The notes beneath the pieces are model-generated. The model saw only the letters and a list, made by a program, of their open reading frames with translations, had not been told where the DNA came from and did no database searches. From Cyanobacteria bacterium PR.3.49 (GTDB taxonomy: Bacteria; Cyanobacteriota; Vampirovibrionia; Obscuribacterales; Obscuribacteraceae), in contig PNKB01000004.1 in assembly GCA_013997645.1 (NCBI GenBank), forward strand, positions 1-64,000: DNA of 64,000 bases. The letters run 5' to 3'. Position numbers and translations under genes: made by a program. This document shows, piece by piece, positions 19,263 to 29,286 of this stretch. Positions within the stretch are counted from its first letter, which is position 1. The number at the start of each line of letters is the position of its first letter.

Positions 19263-19279
19263 AGAGAATCCTCCGTTCG

Positions 19280-19735
19280 TCAGTGACAACACCCGGACTG
19301 AGCCTGGGATTGGCTCTTTGCTTGATTTTTGGAATCCACCTCCGTGTCTTCGCCTTCCTCTTCCAAAGAGGCTTCCCCACGACGCAAGAGTTGCCAGAGT
19401 TCGTCCATAACACGAGCAGAATCATCCGCTTTCACGGCTTCCACAACGCAAGTATCCAGATGCTGTTTGAGCATCAGCTGCGCTGTTTTATCGAGTGCTG
19501 CCTGCACAGCTTTAAGCTGTGTCAAAACATCGATGCAATATTTTTCGTCGTCGATCATGCGTACAACCGCAGCCAGGTGACCCTGAGCTTTGACCAAACG
19601 GGACCTGAGCTGACGCTTTGTGTCGCCTGTGATAGCCACGCATTTACCGCCGTTTCTTTTTGGGAGCGCTTCAGAAATGAAAGCAGAACTGAAGCGCGAG
19701 TTCAACCAATCCCCCCGGTGGGGAGAAGAATTCAT
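19280..19735 (-). CDS. CsoR/FrmR-family metal-sensing transcriptional repressor
   Basis: GDTKRQLRSRLVKAQGHLAAVVRMIDDEKYCIDVLTQLKAVQAALDK...HLDTCVVEA; Cys/His/Cys ligand positions. GTG at 19639 is the likely true start. Confidence 0.82.
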   Translation of the reverse strand: MNSSPHRGDWLNSRFSSAFISEALPKRNGGKCVAITGDTKRQLRSRLVKAQGHLAAVVRMIDDEKYCIDVLTQLKAVQAALDKTAQLMLKQHLDTCVVEAVKADDSARVMDELWQLLRRGEASLEEEGEDTEVDSKNQAKSQSQAQSGCCH

Positions 19736-19766
19736 CTATTAATTCGATCGCTCGAGAACTTGAATT

Positions 19767-19985
19767 TTAGCGTTGACCGGCGCCGGTCAGAACTTTGCTG
19801 TCATCCTCTCTCTTTGCGTCCTGCTCCAGCGATTGAGAATCGCTGTTTGATTTTGCAAAGATGCCGAAGATTCGACTGCTTACAGTGTCCGGACGTCGCC
19901 TTTCTGTAATAGCGCGAGACAAGAGACGATTGGCATAATTAGCCCGACTCGAATCATCGCAACTTGTGTTAGTTGCGTTTTCCAT
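19767..19985 (-). CDS. Hypothetical protein
   Basis: ORF from ATG 19985 with GGAGGAAAG RBS. Confidence 0.45.
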   Translation of the reverse strand: MENATNTSCDDSSRANYANRLLSRAITERRRPDTVSSRIFGIFAKSNSDSQSLEQDAKREDDSKVLTGAGQR

Positions 19986-20252
19986 GTGCTTTCCTCCGTA
20001 TTCGTCTTGCGACGAATTTCGCCACAACGGAGCCACCGTCACATGAGTGTAACCCGGAAAAGCGAGATGACAAGCGATATTTCATCTAGGTGAATTTCAT
20101 TTAACGATTCTAAATGCGCACATTCACTTCTTTGCAAAAGATCTGATGAAGCAATAGCTTTATTATTAAGCATGCGAATGAAGCGGGAAGACCATGCTGA
20201 AATTCAGTCCTGCTAACGCTTTTGCCCAGTTGTTGATGGAGCCGTTTTAGCT

Positions 20253-21317
20253 ATGTCAGACGCATCTTCCACTGCACTAGAATCAAAAAATCCAAAAAAT
20301 TCCAAAGATCAAAATAGAATGTCCGACGACAAAGACACCAACCTCACAGTCCCCGACAATTTGCCAGGCATTTCGTCCTGGAAAAAACGGCGCCATTTGC
20401 TGGATACGAAGGATTTGAGCGTTGAAGAAGTCGAAGCACTAATAACTGTTGCAAAACTCTGCAAGGACATACATTCAAAAGGGCGCGCACCACTGACGGT
20501 GCTAAGTCACAAAGTCGTCGCCAATTTGTTTTATGAAAATTCCACCAGGACACGCAGCAGTTTTGAACTGGCCGCTCGCAAACTGGGCGCATCGGTGCTC
20601 AATCTCGACATTCGCATGTCATCTGTCGCTAAGGGTGAGACCATAGAAGATACCGCCCGCACGCTTGTCTCGATGGGCGTGGATGCAGTAGTGCAACGGC
20701 ACAGCTCTTCCGGCAGCGCGCATAAATTAGCAGAGCTTTTGAAAGACGAAGTGCATGTATTAAACGCGGGTGACGGCTGGAATGCACATCCGACCCAAGC
20801 GTTGCTCGATCTTTTCAGCATGCAAGAAACGGGCAAGTCGATCAAGGGTCGCAAGGTTGCCATCATCGGCGATATCACACACAGCCGCGTCGCCAGGTCC
20901 AACATCTGGCTTTTGCAAAAGCTGGGAGCCGAAATTCATGTAGCCGGACCACCCACACTGGTGCCTGTTCAACTGGATACATTCGGTGTCACTGTTCATG
21001 AAAGACTCGACCCCGCCATCAAAGATGCGGACTTCGTCATTGCCCTTCGACTGCAGTTGGAAAGACAGGACGAAGGTTTGATTCCCAGCATCGGAGAGTA
21101 CAAACGCCTGTACAGACTTGATCATGAGCGCATAAAACGTTGCAAGCCGGATGTGAGAGTTTTGCACCCTGGTCCTGTCAATCGCGGCATTGAAATTACC
21201 GACGACCTGGTCGACGACAACAAAGTTTCGCTGGTCAATCTGCAAGTGGCCAACGGCATCGCTGTTCGCATGGCTGTTTTGTACCTGCTCATGTTTGACG
21301 AAAGCGACGAAGGTTAA
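20253..21317 (+). CDS. pyrB: Aspartate carbamoyltransferase catalytic subunit
   Basis: NLFYENSTRTRSSFELAARKLGASVLNLD; HPTQALLDLFSM; HPGPVNRGIEI. Confidence 0.93.
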   Translation: MSDASSTALESKNPKNSKDQNRMSDDKDTNLTVPDNLPGISSWKKRRHLLDTKDLSVEEVEALITVAKLCKDIHSKGRAPLTVLSHKVVANLFYENSTRTRSSFELAARKLGASVLNLDIRMSSVAKGETIEDTARTLVSMGVDAVVQRHSSSGSAHKLAELLKDEVHVLNAGDGWNAHPTQALLDLFSMQETGKSIKGRKVAIIGDITHSRVARSNIWLLQKLGAEIHVAGPPTLVPVQLDTFGVTVHERLDPAIKDADFVIALRLQLERQDEGLIPSIGEYKRLYRLDHERIKRCKPDVRVLHPGPVNRGIEITDDLVDDNKVSLVNLQVANGIAVRMAVLYLLMFDESDEG

Positions 21318-21345
21318 AACACAGGAATTTGACGGAAAACGAAAA

Positions 21346-22704
21346 ATGCAAAGCGCCATTCTCATCAAAAACGGAAGAGTGATAAATCCCACTGATGCCA
21401 GTGGAAAAGCGAGCAGCAGTCTGGCAAACAATCAAAGCCTGGATTTAAGAATTCGAGACGGAAAGATTGTCGAGCTGGAAAGCGACTTGAAGGTGAAAGA
21501 CAATGAGACCGTAGTCGATGCTGGCGGATGCTGGGTAATGCCCGGATTCGTCGACATGCACACCCACTTGCGCGACCTCGGGCAAGCCGACAGAGAGGAT
21601 ATATCGACCGGCACACATGCTGCTGCTGCGGGCGGCTACACCACCGTTGTAGCGATGGCCAACACGGACCCAGCCACGGATTGCGCCGAGATTCTCGATC
21701 GAATAATCAAACGCATCCATGAGCACGCAATTGTCGAAGTGCTTCCGGTTGCAGCCGTCACCAAAGGTCTCAAGGGTGTTGAACTTACCAACATGGTGGA
21801 AATGTCCGACATGGGCGCCATCGCGTTTTCCGATGACGGGATGCCGATATCGAACCTTGATGTTTTACGTCGCGCCCTTGAATATGCGCGCCTGCACGGA
21901 CGCCCGATCATCAGTCACCCGGAAGACAGAGACCTTTCGCACGGCGGCTCGATGAATGAAGGCATGCAGTCGACCTGCCTGGGCATGAAAGGCATTCCTT
22001 CGGCCAGCGAAGCCGCTTGCGTGGCACGCGAAATCGAAGTGCTCCGCTACACCGGCGGGCGTCTGCACTTCGCTCACACCTCTGCAAAGGCTTCCATCGA
22101 CCTGATTCGTCAAGCCAAAGCGCAGGGCCTCAACGTGACGGCAGACGCAACACCGCATCACCTGGTTTTGAGCGATGCTGAAATGACTCCTTACGACACA
22201 TCTTTCAAAATGAACCCACCTCTGCGCTCGAAGCAAGACGTGGAGGCGATCGAGCAGGGTCTCATGGAAGGTGTGATCGACGCCATTGCCACCGATCATG
22301 CGCCTCACTCGAAATTGGACAAGAGCAAGCCATTCGACCATGCGCCCTTCGGCATCATCGGATTAGAAACCGCCTTTTCGCTATGCTTCGAAAAGCTCGT
22401 TCTTTCAGGGAAAATGGCGCCCAATAAATTCCTGGCGCTGATCACGACTCATCCGGCAAAAATCCTCGGCATCGCCGCTCCGCAAATCGCCGTCGAGGCG
22501 CGCGCCAACATCGCCATCGTCGACCCTGAAATGCGCTGGCACTTCGAAATCGCAGAAAGCCATTCGAAGAGCAAGAATTCGCCATTTACAGGCCGTTCTC
22601 TCAAAGGCAAAAACCTGATCACGATTTTCAACGGCAAAATCGTCTACCTCGACAAAGAGCGCGCCGGAAAACGCGTTCCAGAAGTCTGTGCCACTTTAAA
22701 ATAA
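21346..22704 (+). CDS. pyrC: Dihydroorotase
   Basis: MPGFVDMHTHLRDLGQADREDI; TPHHLVLSD; IATDHAPHSKLDK; start at ATG 21346. Confidence 0.92.
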   Translation: MQSAILIKNGRVINPTDASGKASSSLANNQSLDLRIRDGKIVELESDLKVKDNETVVDAGGCWVMPGFVDMHTHLRDLGQADREDISTGTHAAAAGGYTTVVAMANTDPATDCAEILDRIIKRIHEHAIVEVLPVAAVTKGLKGVELTNMVEMSDMGAIAFSDDGMPISNLDVLRRALEYARLHGRPIISHPEDRDLSHGGSMNEGMQSTCLGMKGIPSASEAACVAREIEVLRYTGGRLHFAHTSAKASIDLIRQAKAQGLNVTADATPHHLVLSDAEMTPYDTSFKMNPPLRSKQDVEAIEQGLMEGVIDAIATDHAPHSKLDKSKPFDHAPFGIIGLETAFSLCFEKLVLSGKMAPNKFLALITTHPAKILGIAAPQIAVEARANIAIVDPEMRWHFEIAESHSKSKNSPFTGRSLKGKNLITIFNGKIVYLDKERAGKRVPEVCATLK

Positions 22705-22739
22705 GAAACTTGCAGCGAATTACGACCAAAATAAATAGA

Positions 22740-23216
22740 ATGGACGCAGAACTAGCCGCAACCGACGAGACCGGAATGAGCCAATACCTCAAAGAAACTC
22801 GCCGCTATCACCTGGTGATTCTCTTTGCGCTGCTGTCCGTCGCGCTCTGGTTTACGCCTGTTCAGCACATCATCTCCATCGGGCGTTTTCAGCATTATTC
22901 GATGGCGATTTTTGTTTTCTCCTGCGGGTATTTTATTCAGTCTGCATTCTCCTGGAAAGAATTGTCCAACTGGGGAAGATTGGCGTACTTGCTGACCGGC
23001 ATTTTCTTCACGTCAGTTTCCATCGTCTTCTTACAGAACCCCTGGTTGGTCGACCGAGCCTCCGTGGCAAGCGAAGACAAGCTGCAGATGCGCACCGGCA
23101 TGATGCTCTCTTACATGACCGTCAGCATCGTCATCGGCATCGTCTGGCTGAAAGTGGCTTATGACGAAGCCATGGAGAAGCGCAACAAGCAGCGCCACCC
23201 TGATCAAGCGAATTAA
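22740..23216 (+). CDS. Hypothetical four-TM membrane protein
   Basis: ORF with hydrophobic segments, after pyrC. Confidence 0.6.
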   Translation: MDAELAATDETGMSQYLKETRRYHLVILFALLSVALWFTPVQHIISIGRFQHYSMAIFVFSCGYFIQSAFSWKELSNWGRLAYLLTGIFFTSVSIVFLQNPWLVDRASVASEDKLQMRTGMMLSYMTVSIVIGIVWLKVAYDEAMEKRNKQRHPDQAN

Positions 23217-23252
23217 ACGAAGTCAAATGAAGGTCAGCAGAGGTCAAAGTCA

Positions 23253-23744
23253 GTGAAGCGAATCATACTTCTCATCGGTGTTCCAGGCTCGGGCAAGACG
23301 ACTCTCGCCGCCAAGATTGCCCAGAAGGGATTTACCATATTGAACGCCGATTCGATTCGCCAGGAGCTTTACGGAGACGCTGGCGAACAAGGCGAACCCG
23401 AGGCAGTTTTCAAAATATTCTTCGAACGCATGGAAAAACTGATGGAGCAAGGTACGGATCTGATAATCGACAATACAAACGCCAATCCCAAGCATCGCAA
23501 GCAAATCCTCGATCGCGCCAAGCAATTCGAATACAACGACGTGCAGCTCTGGCTTCTGGACACTCCCCTGGCGGTTTGCATCGCTCGAAACAAAAACAGA
23601 CAGAGGGTTGTTGGCGAAGACATTGTTGCCAACATGCATATGACCCTCAACCGCAGCGGCAGGCCCAGCCGAGAAGAGGGAAAATTGGTTTTGATCCGAC
23701 CAGGAGTTGACGAAAACGATTACAGGTTTTTCTTTCCGAATTGA
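23253..23744 (+). CDS. P-loop kinase/AAA-family nucleoside or polynucleotide kinase-like
   Basis: GVPGSGKTTLA Walker A; LIIDNTNANPKHRKQIL; GTG start. Confidence 0.75.
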   Translation: MKRIILLIGVPGSGKTTLAAKIAQKGFTILNADSIRQELYGDAGEQGEPEAVFKIFFERMEKLMEQGTDLIIDNTNANPKHRKQILDRAKQFEYNDVQLWLLDTPLAVCIARNKNRQRVVGEDIVANMHMTLNRSGRPSREEGKLVLIRPGVDENDYRFFFPN

Positions 23745-23815
23745 AAAAAGTGGGTATGAGATTTTTGTGTAGTGTCCTAAATGCAACCAAATATTTGGCA
23801 AGGACGGCTTGAGGC

Positions 23816-24499
23816 ATGCCCACGATCCTGGAAACTCACGTCGACAGTGACAATTCCGCCGCCAAAGCGCTGCAGGATGTCCTCAACATGGGCTTTTTCG
23901 AAACTTCGACGATACAGGTCGCCAGCACCGATCACTCGGCCGAAGGGCTCATTTACATAAGCAAAGGCAGTGCGATCAAAGGCGCCACTTATGTCGAATC
24001 CGGAGAGCAAGCGCCGGTCGAGAAAGGCTACACAGCACTGCGCAAACTTTTGCAGCTCAAGCAAGCTTATTTTGTCTACAAAACCGGTGGCGACCACAAC
24101 CTGGCGCTCGAGAGCGAAGGATTGAACGTTGAAATCAGCACTATTATCGAGCAGTTGCCCAATTTGCCGGTAGCGCCGCCCGATCAATACAAGCAAGAGC
24201 AGACGATACCGCCCAACCAAAAGCAGCGCTTCGAGATTGACGCGGAAGAATTGAGGAGCGGCTCAAAGGCGCAAATAGACAAAATCGATCCGGAGAAAAA
24301 AGCGCGCGGCAAAAAGCGCATGCGCAGCCTGGAAAAGCGCAACATGCTTTTGAAGGGACCGCTAATTTGGGCATGCGTTATCGGACTCGGCTACGGTGTT
24401 TGGCATTATTTCGGCGACAACATCAAGACCGCTCTGGCCTCTAAGACGAAAAACTCGCAATCGGTAAAACACAAACCTTCGCGCAAGCACAATCACTAG
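23816..24499 (+). CDS. Hypothetical protein with C-terminal TM
   Basis: 227 aa ORF; basic region followed by LIWACVIGLGYGVWHYF. Confidence 0.6.
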   Translation: MPTILETHVDSDNSAAKALQDVLNMGFFETSTIQVASTDHSAEGLIYISKGSAIKGATYVESGEQAPVEKGYTALRKLLQLKQAYFVYKTGGDHNLALESEGLNVEISTIIEQLPNLPVAPPDQYKQEQTIPPNQKQRFEIDAEELRSGSKAQIDKIDPEKKARGKKRMRSLEKRNMLLKGPLIWACVIGLGYGVWHYFGDNIKTALASKTKNSQSVKHKPSRKHNH

Positions 24500-24946
24500 C
24501 GAAGGGCTAGCACCTGTATCGCAGGCTGCTCAGTCCGGCGCTAGCTGAGCGAGGCAGTTGCTGACGGCTTTTTAACTGTCGTGCGGTGTTATCTGGTTTG
24601 CAGTGTGGGCCGGTTTTTCTAGAACATTTTGTTGGAAACCTTGAGTCTGTCGGCTTTTTGAGTTTTAGAACTGGTTTGAGAATCAGAAAGTATTGAACTT
24701 TCAATTGCCTGTCTTGCTTTGCTAGTCTCATGACATCCCTTGATCATCCTTTTTGAGACAGAAAAACTCCCTAAACTCAAGCACGCGCGCAAACCTGCTC
24801 TTCCTCATGCCATTAAGCGGCTATGGATGTGCGCCTCCTTTCTGTCTTTGAAGGAAAAACGACAAGAGCGTCGGCTTTGCGTCAGTTCGCACAGCTTAAG
24901 CTCACGACCAGAACGTCTTTTGACGTTCGAAAATGGATGGCACGAT

Positions 24947-25738
24947 ATGGAAAAAACGCGGAGGTTTTCTCCACCAACCGGTCCTCCAACCCAGGATGAC
25001 TGGCTCGACCACTTGAGCTACGAGCGCTTGCTGTCAGTTTCGGGCTCGCTCTTGATTGCGGTGAAATCGCCCGATTCGGACCTGCGCAAGGCGCTCAAAG
25101 CCGCCGGCTCGGTGCGCAGAAAGAAGCGCAACAGTGAGCATGCACTCGCACAGCGTCAGGCTTTGCTTCAGGAAGTAAAACAGTACCTTGCCAGGCACCG
25201 GCTCGCCGATCCCTCGCAAGGAGCTGAAATCGAACGTCCTCACGCTCAAGGCTTTCCGGCTTTCACAGAGGACGGCTCTTTGCCTGCCGGCTTCTGGCAT
25301 GTGATGCCGACAGAGTTTATCGCCACTCTAGCCTTCAATGCACGCAGGAAGAAGCAAGTGAAACTGCTCTTTCGGGCGCTCGCCATGCTGAAAGCAGCAG
25401 GGTGCAAAAAGGTGACGATTGGCGGCAGCTTTGCCAGCAGCAAGCCGAAGCCCAGCGACATCGACCTTATCTGGGACACCGAGGGTCTGGACAACGACAA
25501 GCTTGATCCCATCTTCGTCTCTGGCACCGGTCTCGAGCGGCAAATGCTGTTCGGCATCGATGCGTTCGCTGCCACCGACGAGTGGAAACTCAAGCTCTGC
25601 ATGGTTCAGTCCTTGTGGGGTGCGGATTCTCCAAAACCGCATGAACTGCCGGCGGATGCGTTCGACTCATTGCCGCGTTTTCGCGCAGTGGGCGTCCTCG
25701 TCCTCGACTTGACGCAGACTCTGCCTGCGTTCGACTAA
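24947..25738 (+). CDS. Putative nucleotidyltransferase-fold protein
   Basis: VTIGGSFASSKPKPSDIDLIWD (GS...D-x-D minimal NTase motif). Confidence 0.55.
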   Translation: MEKTRRFSPPTGPPTQDDWLDHLSYERLLSVSGSLLIAVKSPDSDLRKALKAAGSVRRKKRNSEHALAQRQALLQEVKQYLARHRLADPSQGAEIERPHAQGFPAFTEDGSLPAGFWHVMPTEFIATLAFNARRKKQVKLLFRALAMLKAAGCKKVTIGGSFASSKPKPSDIDLIWDTEGLDNDKLDPIFVSGTGLERQMLFGIDAFAATDEWKLKLCMVQSLWGADSPKPHELPADAFDSLPRFRAVGVLVLDLTQTLPAFD

Positions 25739-25812
25739 CGCGCCTTCCAGGCGCACAACCAACAACGTCGGTATAACGGGCAGCAAAGACCGCTGCCGGA
25801 GACGAGACGAAC

Positions 25813-26082
25813 ATGATTCGCGAGACTTTGACTGAGGCTTTGAAAGACATCGACGCCACCGGCACTCCCATGGAGATCGACCAGGTCGCCTGGCTGATCG
25901 GCAACTTCCCGGGCGACGACCTCAGGCTGCTCTGTCAGGGCTGCCCGAAGATCGAAGCGCTGCTGCCCGAGATGGAGCGCGAGACCGAGTTCAAGGCGCT
26001 GATCACGGTGGGGACTTACATGCAGCGCGAAGACAAGGTCGGCCGCATCGCCGACATCATTCGCCGCTACCGCCGGCCGTAG
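25813..26082 (+). CDS. Hypothetical small protein
   Basis: 89 aa ORF followed by strong terminator. Confidence 0.55.
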   Translation: MIRETLTEALKDIDATGTPMEIDQVAWLIGNFPGDDLRLLCQGCPKIEALLPEMERETEFKALITVGTYMQREDKVGRIADIIRRYRRP

Positions 26083-26094
26083 CGCAAGCAGTCT

Positions 26095-26148
26095 AACGAA
26101 GGGCGCATTGAGGGATCTCGCATTCCTCTCTGCGCCCCTTCGTTTATT
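26095..26148 (+). terminator. Rho-independent terminator
   Basis: aacgaagggcgca ... tgcgccccttcgtt tatt. Confidence 0.75.
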
Positions 26149-26193
26149 CCCAATTTTACTATCCCGTTTAGTATTACGGGGAAAAAGTTTCAA

Positions 26194-26652
26194 CTACTGA
26201 GCTGGCTTGAGCGCCGCCAAAATCTTTTTCGCCTCGCCAAGTTTCCACATGGCTCGTCCGTCTTTTGATTCCGAGAGCCCGGCAATGGCATATTTCAACG
26301 CCGCTTCTTTGCTCGTGAGGAGCGGGCGATAAAAATTATCTCTGCAACCTTCGAAAATCCCTTGCACGGAGGCTACTTTGCCATCTTTAAAATGCAAACA
26401 AAATGTCGGACCCAGGTAATTCAAACCTGAACCGCTCTGAAAATGAACGCGTTCAAAACCGGCATGAAAACACAACTTTCCTTTGAATTTTTTCTCGACC
26501 TCGTTTTTCGTCAAACCAAAAAACTCGTACTCGTCGACTCCCCAATCAGTATAAGTCCCAACTTTGTCGGCAGCCGAAGCGGGCGCCGATACGGAGATTA
26601 TCGAGGCTATGAAGACTGCAAAAAATGGGCCGCTTAATTGTCTACTTCGCAT
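26194..26652 (-). CDS. Hypothetical secreted protein
   Basis: 152 aa; signal peptide FFAVFIASIISVSAPASA. Confidence 0.6.
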   Translation of the reverse strand: MRSRQLSGPFFAVFIASIISVSAPASAADKVGTYTDWGVDEYEFFGLTKNEVEKKFKGKLCFHAGFERVHFQSGSGLNYLGPTFCLHFKDGKVASVQGIFEGCRDNFYRPLLTSKEAALKYAIAGLSESKDGRAMWKLGEAKKILAALKPAQ

Positions 26653-26658
26653 ACATAA

Positions 26659-26946
26659 TCACCTTCTACGGTCCTGCCACCCATCGAATTGAGCGAAAAA
26701 CTCATCGCCGATATTTCTCTTCTGGTCGCTCTTCAAAAAACCTGTTATGTCGTCAGCAACAATGAGAATTTCGAAGCCGCCCGGGCGCCGGCCAATCACA
26801 CGGCATTTCAACTTGTCTCCGCGCACGTAATTAAAACCACTTCCGTCACCCGTTCCCAGAGCCGTTCGTCGAGGAGGATACCCGCCGCCGGAGGATCTCG
26901 AAGACCCCGTTAGCGGCTTTAAACGCTCGTCTTCATCATCGATCAT
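26659..26946 (-). CDS. Hypothetical small basic protein
   Basis: 95 aa ORF overlapping the 3' neighbour by 4 nt; KCRVIGRRPGGFEILIVADDITGFLKS. Confidence 0.5.
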   Translation of the reverse strand: MIDDEDERLKPLTGSSRSSGGGYPPRRTALGTGDGSGFNYVRGDKLKCRVIGRRPGGFEILIVADDITGFLKSDQKRNIGDEFFAQFDGWQDRRR

Positions 26947-29117
26947 ACTGCCACCGCTGGCGGTGCCACACCCGCTTCCAAAAGTTCTCTCAATTGAGGG
27001 TATTTCAAAACGACACGAGTAAGCTCCGCCACCGACCAGGCTTGAGCAATGCAGCCCATCGGACGATGCGGTTCATCGCCATCGAAAATTTCTGATATCG
27101 AACCGATGCACGCTTCCTCGTTCATGTGCTGAATCAAGGGCAGCATGTGCTCTGCGATAAATTCGAAATTGCCCTTGTGCTGCCCGTGCACGGCAACGCG
27201 TGCATCTACCCAGTGACCGAGAAGAAATGGCCAGGCTGTGCCTTGATGATAAGTTTGGTCGCGTTGATACTGATCGGCTGCATCCATCGTGCCACCGTAG
27301 ATGCCCTGATAGGCGGGATCTTTTGGAGAAAGCGTGCGCAAGCCGAAATCGGTCAACAAATGATCTTCTACTGCCGTGAGCACACGCGATGCCTGCTCCG
27401 GGCTGATTACCTTAAAAGGCAGACTGACGGCAAAAATTTGATTGGGTCGGATGGCCGGATCGACAAAACCGTCGTTGCCGATCACATCAAACAAACAGCC
27501 GGCTTCTTCATTCCAGAACGCTGCAAAACCAACGCGAGCCTTTTCCGCCATATCCGCATAACGAATGGATAAACCCATGTGCAGGTCATATTCTGCGCCT
27601 TCGGAGCCTAGCACTGCCGAGCCTAAAGTAGTGTGCAAAAGTTCGAGCGTTTTCAAGAAATTGAACCAGAGCGCGTTGATCTCCACCGGCTTTCCATGCC
27701 GCGGAGTGACGACCAGGTTGCCGCACTTCGCATCCATCCAGGTCAACTGAATATGGGGCTCGCCTCCGGACAGCAGTCCATCCACTGGATCGACTTTGAT
27801 ACCGTATTCAGTGCCCTGCAAATGGGCAATTACGACTTTATCGAGCAGCGGAACTTGTTCTAAAAGGAAGGGCACATCGCCCGTATTTCGGTAATATTCG
27901 TCAAGCGCAAAAGCCCACCAGAGCGTGGCGTCCATTGTGTTGTATTCAGGTGATTGTCCTGCATCCGGAAAATAATTCGGCAGCATGCCATTTTTCATGT
28001 TCTTCCCAAAAGTGGAAAGAACGCTGCGCGCTTCCGCGTGCCTGCCGGTTTCTATCAAAAGCCCGGGCAAGCTGATCATGGCATCACGCCCCCAATCGCT
28101 AAACCAGTGATATCCGGCAATAATCGACTCACTTTCCGTCGAACTGCGCGTCACGACAAATTGATCCGAGGCAATAAGAAGCTGCTCCGCCACCTGTCCT
28201 TCAGCGCGCGCCTGGGTAATCAATTCACACAATCGCGCCCATTCGTTTCTGACAGCTTCGTTCATATCCAGGTCGCTGCCGGCGTTTTCCAAGCCGGCGC
28301 TGAGCAAAAACGATTTTCCTTTCGACAGAGATGTTTCCACCACACCAGTGCGATAAAGGTCTTCGCTGTCGGCAAGCCCTCTTTCCCATTCAGCCGGCCA
28401 GTTATAACCCCAGTACCAATCAGGTTGCTCGCGATAAGTGCCGGAAGAATAATTGAGAAACCATTTTACGGCCTCGTCATGCGCTTGAATGGAAACAGCG
28501 TTGCCCAGGAGATGTTGCTCGAATTTCCAATCATTGCGACCCTGCGTCTCGCCGTGGAAATCTCTATCCGTGGCAAGAATAGACACTTTGATGGAAATTT
28601 CCTCCGGACTTTCAAGACCAGGCTGCCAGGTATAACCAATCAGGACGCGCTGTTCACCGTGAATCAGCATCAATTGTTTGATTAAGACGCCGCCGAAGAC
28701 TTCATACTGCCAGGTAGGGACAGGCAAATGTGAGAAAGCCTTCAATCGCTCGTAACCATGCGGGGCTACCGCGCCGTCCTTCCAATAGCAGGTGGCCAGC
28801 TCGATTTTCTCTCCATCTTCTGCTGCGACAATTTCATCCAGGCGTGCCAGCAAAACCCTTCTTTGCACGGGCGGTTGCTGCGCCAAAACAAACAAACCGT
28901 GATAGCGACGCGTATTGGCATTGGTGACAGTCTGACTGGCATAAGAGCCCAGTCCGTTCGTAGCCAGCCATTCGAGATCGCTGCGTTCTGCAAGCGAATC
29001 GGTTTGCTCCAGGTCCGAAAAATCAAGCACCGGAAATACGGCGGTATCATCACCGACCTGCGTTTTCAAAAAACTCTCAAGACTAAAAACCGCCACCCTC
29101 TTGACAACCTCGAGCAA
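26943..29117 (-). CDS. Amylo-alpha-1,6-glucosidase / glycogen debranching enzyme
   Basis: WLATNGLGSYASQTVTNANTRRYHGLFVL; HWFSDWGRDAMISLPGLLIETGR; TYHQGTAWPFLLGHWVDARV. Confidence 0.9.
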   Translation of the reverse strand: MLEVVKRVAVFSLESFLKTQVGDDTAVFPVLDFSDLEQTDSLAERSDLEWLATNGLGSYASQTVTNANTRRYHGLFVLAQQPPVQRRVLLARLDEIVAAEDGEKIELATCYWKDGAVAPHGYERLKAFSHLPVPTWQYEVFGGVLIKQLMLIHGEQRVLIGYTWQPGLESPEEISIKVSILATDRDFHGETQGRNDWKFEQHLLGNAVSIQAHDEAVKWFLNYSSGTYREQPDWYWGYNWPAEWERGLADSEDLYRTGVVETSLSKGKSFLLSAGLENAGSDLDMNEAVRNEWARLCELITQARAEGQVAEQLLIASDQFVVTRSSTESESIIAGYHWFSDWGRDAMISLPGLLIETGRHAEARSVLSTFGKNMKNGMLPNYFPDAGQSPEYNTMDATLWWAFALDEYYRNTGDVPFLLEQVPLLDKVVIAHLQGTEYGIKVDPVDGLLSGGEPHIQLTWMDAKCGNLVVTPRHGKPVEINALWFNFLKTLELLHTTLGSAVLGSEGAEYDLHMGLSIRYADMAEKARVGFAAFWNEEAGCLFDVIGNDGFVDPAIRPNQIFAVSLPFKVISPEQASRVLTAVEDHLLTDFGLRTLSPKDPAYQGIYGGTMDAADQYQRDQTYHQGTAWPFLLGHWVDARVAVHGQHKGNFEFIAEHMLPLIQHMNEEACIGSISEIFDGDEPHRPMGCIAQAWSVAELTRVVLKYPQLRELLEAGVAPPAVAV

Positions 29118-29286
29118 AAAAATATTCCTTCAGTGAGGAGGTTTAGCTCACCCACTGAAGGACATATTCCAGGCTTTTGAGAAGCCCTAACAAAGTATTG
29201 CGGTGCAGATGAAGGGGCACCCAAGCAACACGCTTTCGCGCATGCCGGGCACCCCTCCATCAAACAACTGCAAGCGACGACGAAAG

